DNA of 64,000 bases from Cristatella mucedo. Taxonomy: Eukaryota; Bryozoa; Phylactolaemata; Cristatellidae. The stretch is taken from contig WPIO01000002.1 of assembly GCA_009760855.2 (NCBI GenBank), positions 11,374,501-11,438,500 on the forward strand, read 5' to 3'. Position numbers and translations under genes: made by a program. The notes beneath the pieces are model-generated. The model was not told where the DNA came from and made no database searches. It was given only the letters and a program-made list of their open reading frames with translations. Shown here piece after piece: positions 62,569 to 64,000 of the stretch. Numbering within the stretch: position 1 is the stretch's first letter; each line of letters opens with the position of its first letter.

Positions 62569-62838
62569 TCATACTTTGATTATATTTCCATTCAATAAGC
62601 TATTCAAATAACTTAATCTGACTCCATCTGTAGGATCTACAGAATTGCTAGTAATTTTAATTGCATTTCCCCTTATGTCTAAATTTCCTTGGTCAATACC
62701 GCCAGCTCTTTCAATAAAATTTTTATTTAAGCAGTTTATATTAGGAACATCAGTTAAGCCTGTTGGAGATCTATTCACCATTACTAACCCATTAACATTT
62801 AAACCACCCCCTGCTGCATATATTGATGACATCTGCAC
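62569..62838 (-). pseudogene. Fibre-like protein fragment of viral/Polinton type
   Basis: The minus-strand frame ends in IRGNAIKITSNSVDPTDGVR and LSYLNSLLNG. The pattern (x)LDxxGNxIxxxxxPxxxxDxVxxxYLxxxL is a beta-strand repeat often seen in tail-fibre-like and structural proteins of double-stranded DNA viruses and Polinton-like elements. A glycine-rich stretch (AAGGGLNVNG) precedes it. The N-terminus overlaps the edge of a LINE fragment, so the frame is probably truncated. Assignment is by pattern only. Confidence 0.45.
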
Positions 62839-63180
62839 TTAGATGGCAGTAAACTTCCTTAAATTGGATGATGATTAAACCAACTTACTAATAATAACAT
62901 GGGAAAACCAAGAGCGATTCATAAATTGGAAAGCGTATCGCTCAAAATCGGCTCTGACAGTATTTCCTGTTGAGTCTAGGTGTCCTGTTCCTAAGTGACC
63001 TTTCATTGGACGACCACATCAGCTCCACAGTCAAGTCCGCCTACTTTCAGCTACATATCATTGCTACAACTCTGGCTAGTTTAAACATGGATACCACATC
63101 TCATGCATTTGTGACATCTCGTCTTGACTTCAGTAACTCACTGCTTGCTGGCCTACCGGCCTGCTGCCTCAGGCGCTAGC
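62805..63180 (+). mobile_element. LINE family 1 reverse transcriptase fragment
   Basis: ATTGATGACATCTGCACTTA, ATGGGAAAACCAAGAGCGAT, GACCACATCAGCTCCACAGT and CTGCTTGCTGGCCTACCGGC match 1360-1720. In-frame stops show it is dead. It marks the right edge of the AT-rich island. Confidence 0.85.
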
Positions 63181-64000
63181 CATGTCTAGCAAACGAACTC
63201 TCCTTAAATGAGTACTTCCTTTCCATGAATACGAGGCCAACACCGAAGATAAACCCTAGCGTGCTAATAATGCAGGGAGAATAAAAGCCCTACGTCAAAA
63301 ATAAGTATTATTAAAAAAATAAGTTTTATTGGCAGCGTCTTTGGGCAGAGGAGAAGCCATTGCGGCAGACCTCGCGTAACTGGGACGCATCCAGCGGGAT
63401 TGGAGTACGGTATTATTGGTATTAGTATTAGTATTATTATGAGTATTTTTTGTCTAACAAAATGCTGACCCCACGGAAATCAGTGATTTTTGGGGAAATA
63501 TTGTGAATGTTAAGAGCGAATAGTGCTTTGAGCTGTATGGGTGCAAAGTAGGAAAAATGCCTTCCCCACGTAATAAAATGCCCCCACATTAGTGTTGAGT
63601 TTGTATTAGAGTGTTCGCACATGTGGACATGAAATGTATTGTATGGGAGGCACATCATACGGTCTGTGAGGGCACACAACTAGAGAGAATGCATAACCCC
63701 ACGCATGCCGTAATATGTGGCGGCACACATACGAAGATACGATATTGCGTGGATGCACAATTTTGTTCTGGGGGCACAATCAAACTTTTTGCCGGAGGGC
63801 TTGGCGATTTCTGCGGTAGTTAAGCCCTAGGCAAAGTTGAACCAACGAAAATCTCGTTATCTCTTCTCGTCTCGTATCGTCTCGCGCTAGGTTATTCTCT
63901 GTACATCTAGTTTTTGTCTCGTTTTGTTTGCCCAAATTTGGCTTCTGGTAACTGTCGTCACTTTTTTTGCCAACCCCAATCTCGTAAGCCTCCAACTATG
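63181..64000. other. Unassigned right end of the window
   Basis: A TATTAG-type repeat lies at 63410-63442. 63840-63900 has TCTCGT/CTCGTATCGTCTCG short repeats. No gene or known element is recognised. Confidence 0.4.

Larger units (their letters stand above)
53800..62820. other. AT-rich island carrying a decayed Polinton/Maverick-like element
   Basis: Composition drops abruptly compared with the left 53 kb and stays AT-rich for 9 kb. Recognisable in it are fragments of a protein-primed-type DNA polymerase B (plus strand, 56640-58560), a fibre-like frame (minus strand, 62569-62838), and unknown eroded frames. Host repeats have inserted later (hAT MITE 54697-54882, SINE 58733-58870, LINE 59221-59545). 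No terminal inverted repeats or integrase were identified, so the element's edges are not fixed. Confidence 0.55.

Overview
This is a window of animal nuclear genome, most likely from a bilaterian invertebrate. Coding sequence is split into small exons with GT-AG introns. There are no bacterial operons. Most of the bases are introns filled with non-LTR retrotransposon pieces, tRNA-derived SINEs, long microsatellites and one minisatellite. The species cannot be named from the sequence alone.

Two host genes stand head to head. On the minus strand, two exons (6741-7074 and 2839-3201) encode the N-terminus through about TM5 of a class A GPCR of the cholecystokinin/gastrin receptor type. Its TM6-TM7 exons are not visible and must lie left of the window or in a gap. 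On the plus strand a complete 17-exon gene runs from 10873 to 52258. It encodes a 518-residue orthologue of TBC1D19, an atypical TBC-domain (Rab-GAP-like) protein. All 17 exons join in phase with no premature stop. Human CCKAR and TBC1D19 are also neighbours in divergent orientation, so this looks like deeply conserved microsynteny.

Layout: 1-2372, LINE copies; 2839-7074, CCK-receptor-like gene (minus); 7075-10872, divergent intergenic region with a LINE, a SINE and a CCAAT-box cluster; 10873-52258, TBC1D19, with large introns 9 (9.1 kb), 10 (4.3 kb), 11 (8.8 kb) and 12 (6.0 kb). The introns carry a perfect 137-bp inverted repeat, long GA/CT/CA tracts and an array of about 38.7 copies of an 18-bp unit. 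52259-53800 is the 3' flank and a SINE. 53800-62820 is an AT-rich island with a decayed Polinton/Maverick-like (viral-type) DNA polymerase B, other broken reading frames and a 186-bp hAT MITE with a perfect 8-bp target duplication that resembles the SPIN family. 62805-64000 holds a LINE fragment and unexplained DNA.

Two LINE families (both CR1/L2-like) and two tRNA-derived SINE families recur. LINE family 1 and SINE family 1 end in the same small hairpin, which suggests that the SINE is mobilised by that LINE. The repeats and the two genes are not functionally linked, except that repeats fill the introns. The structures most likely to affect expression are a 38-bp palindrome just upstream of exon 3, and the GC donor that follows exon 3.
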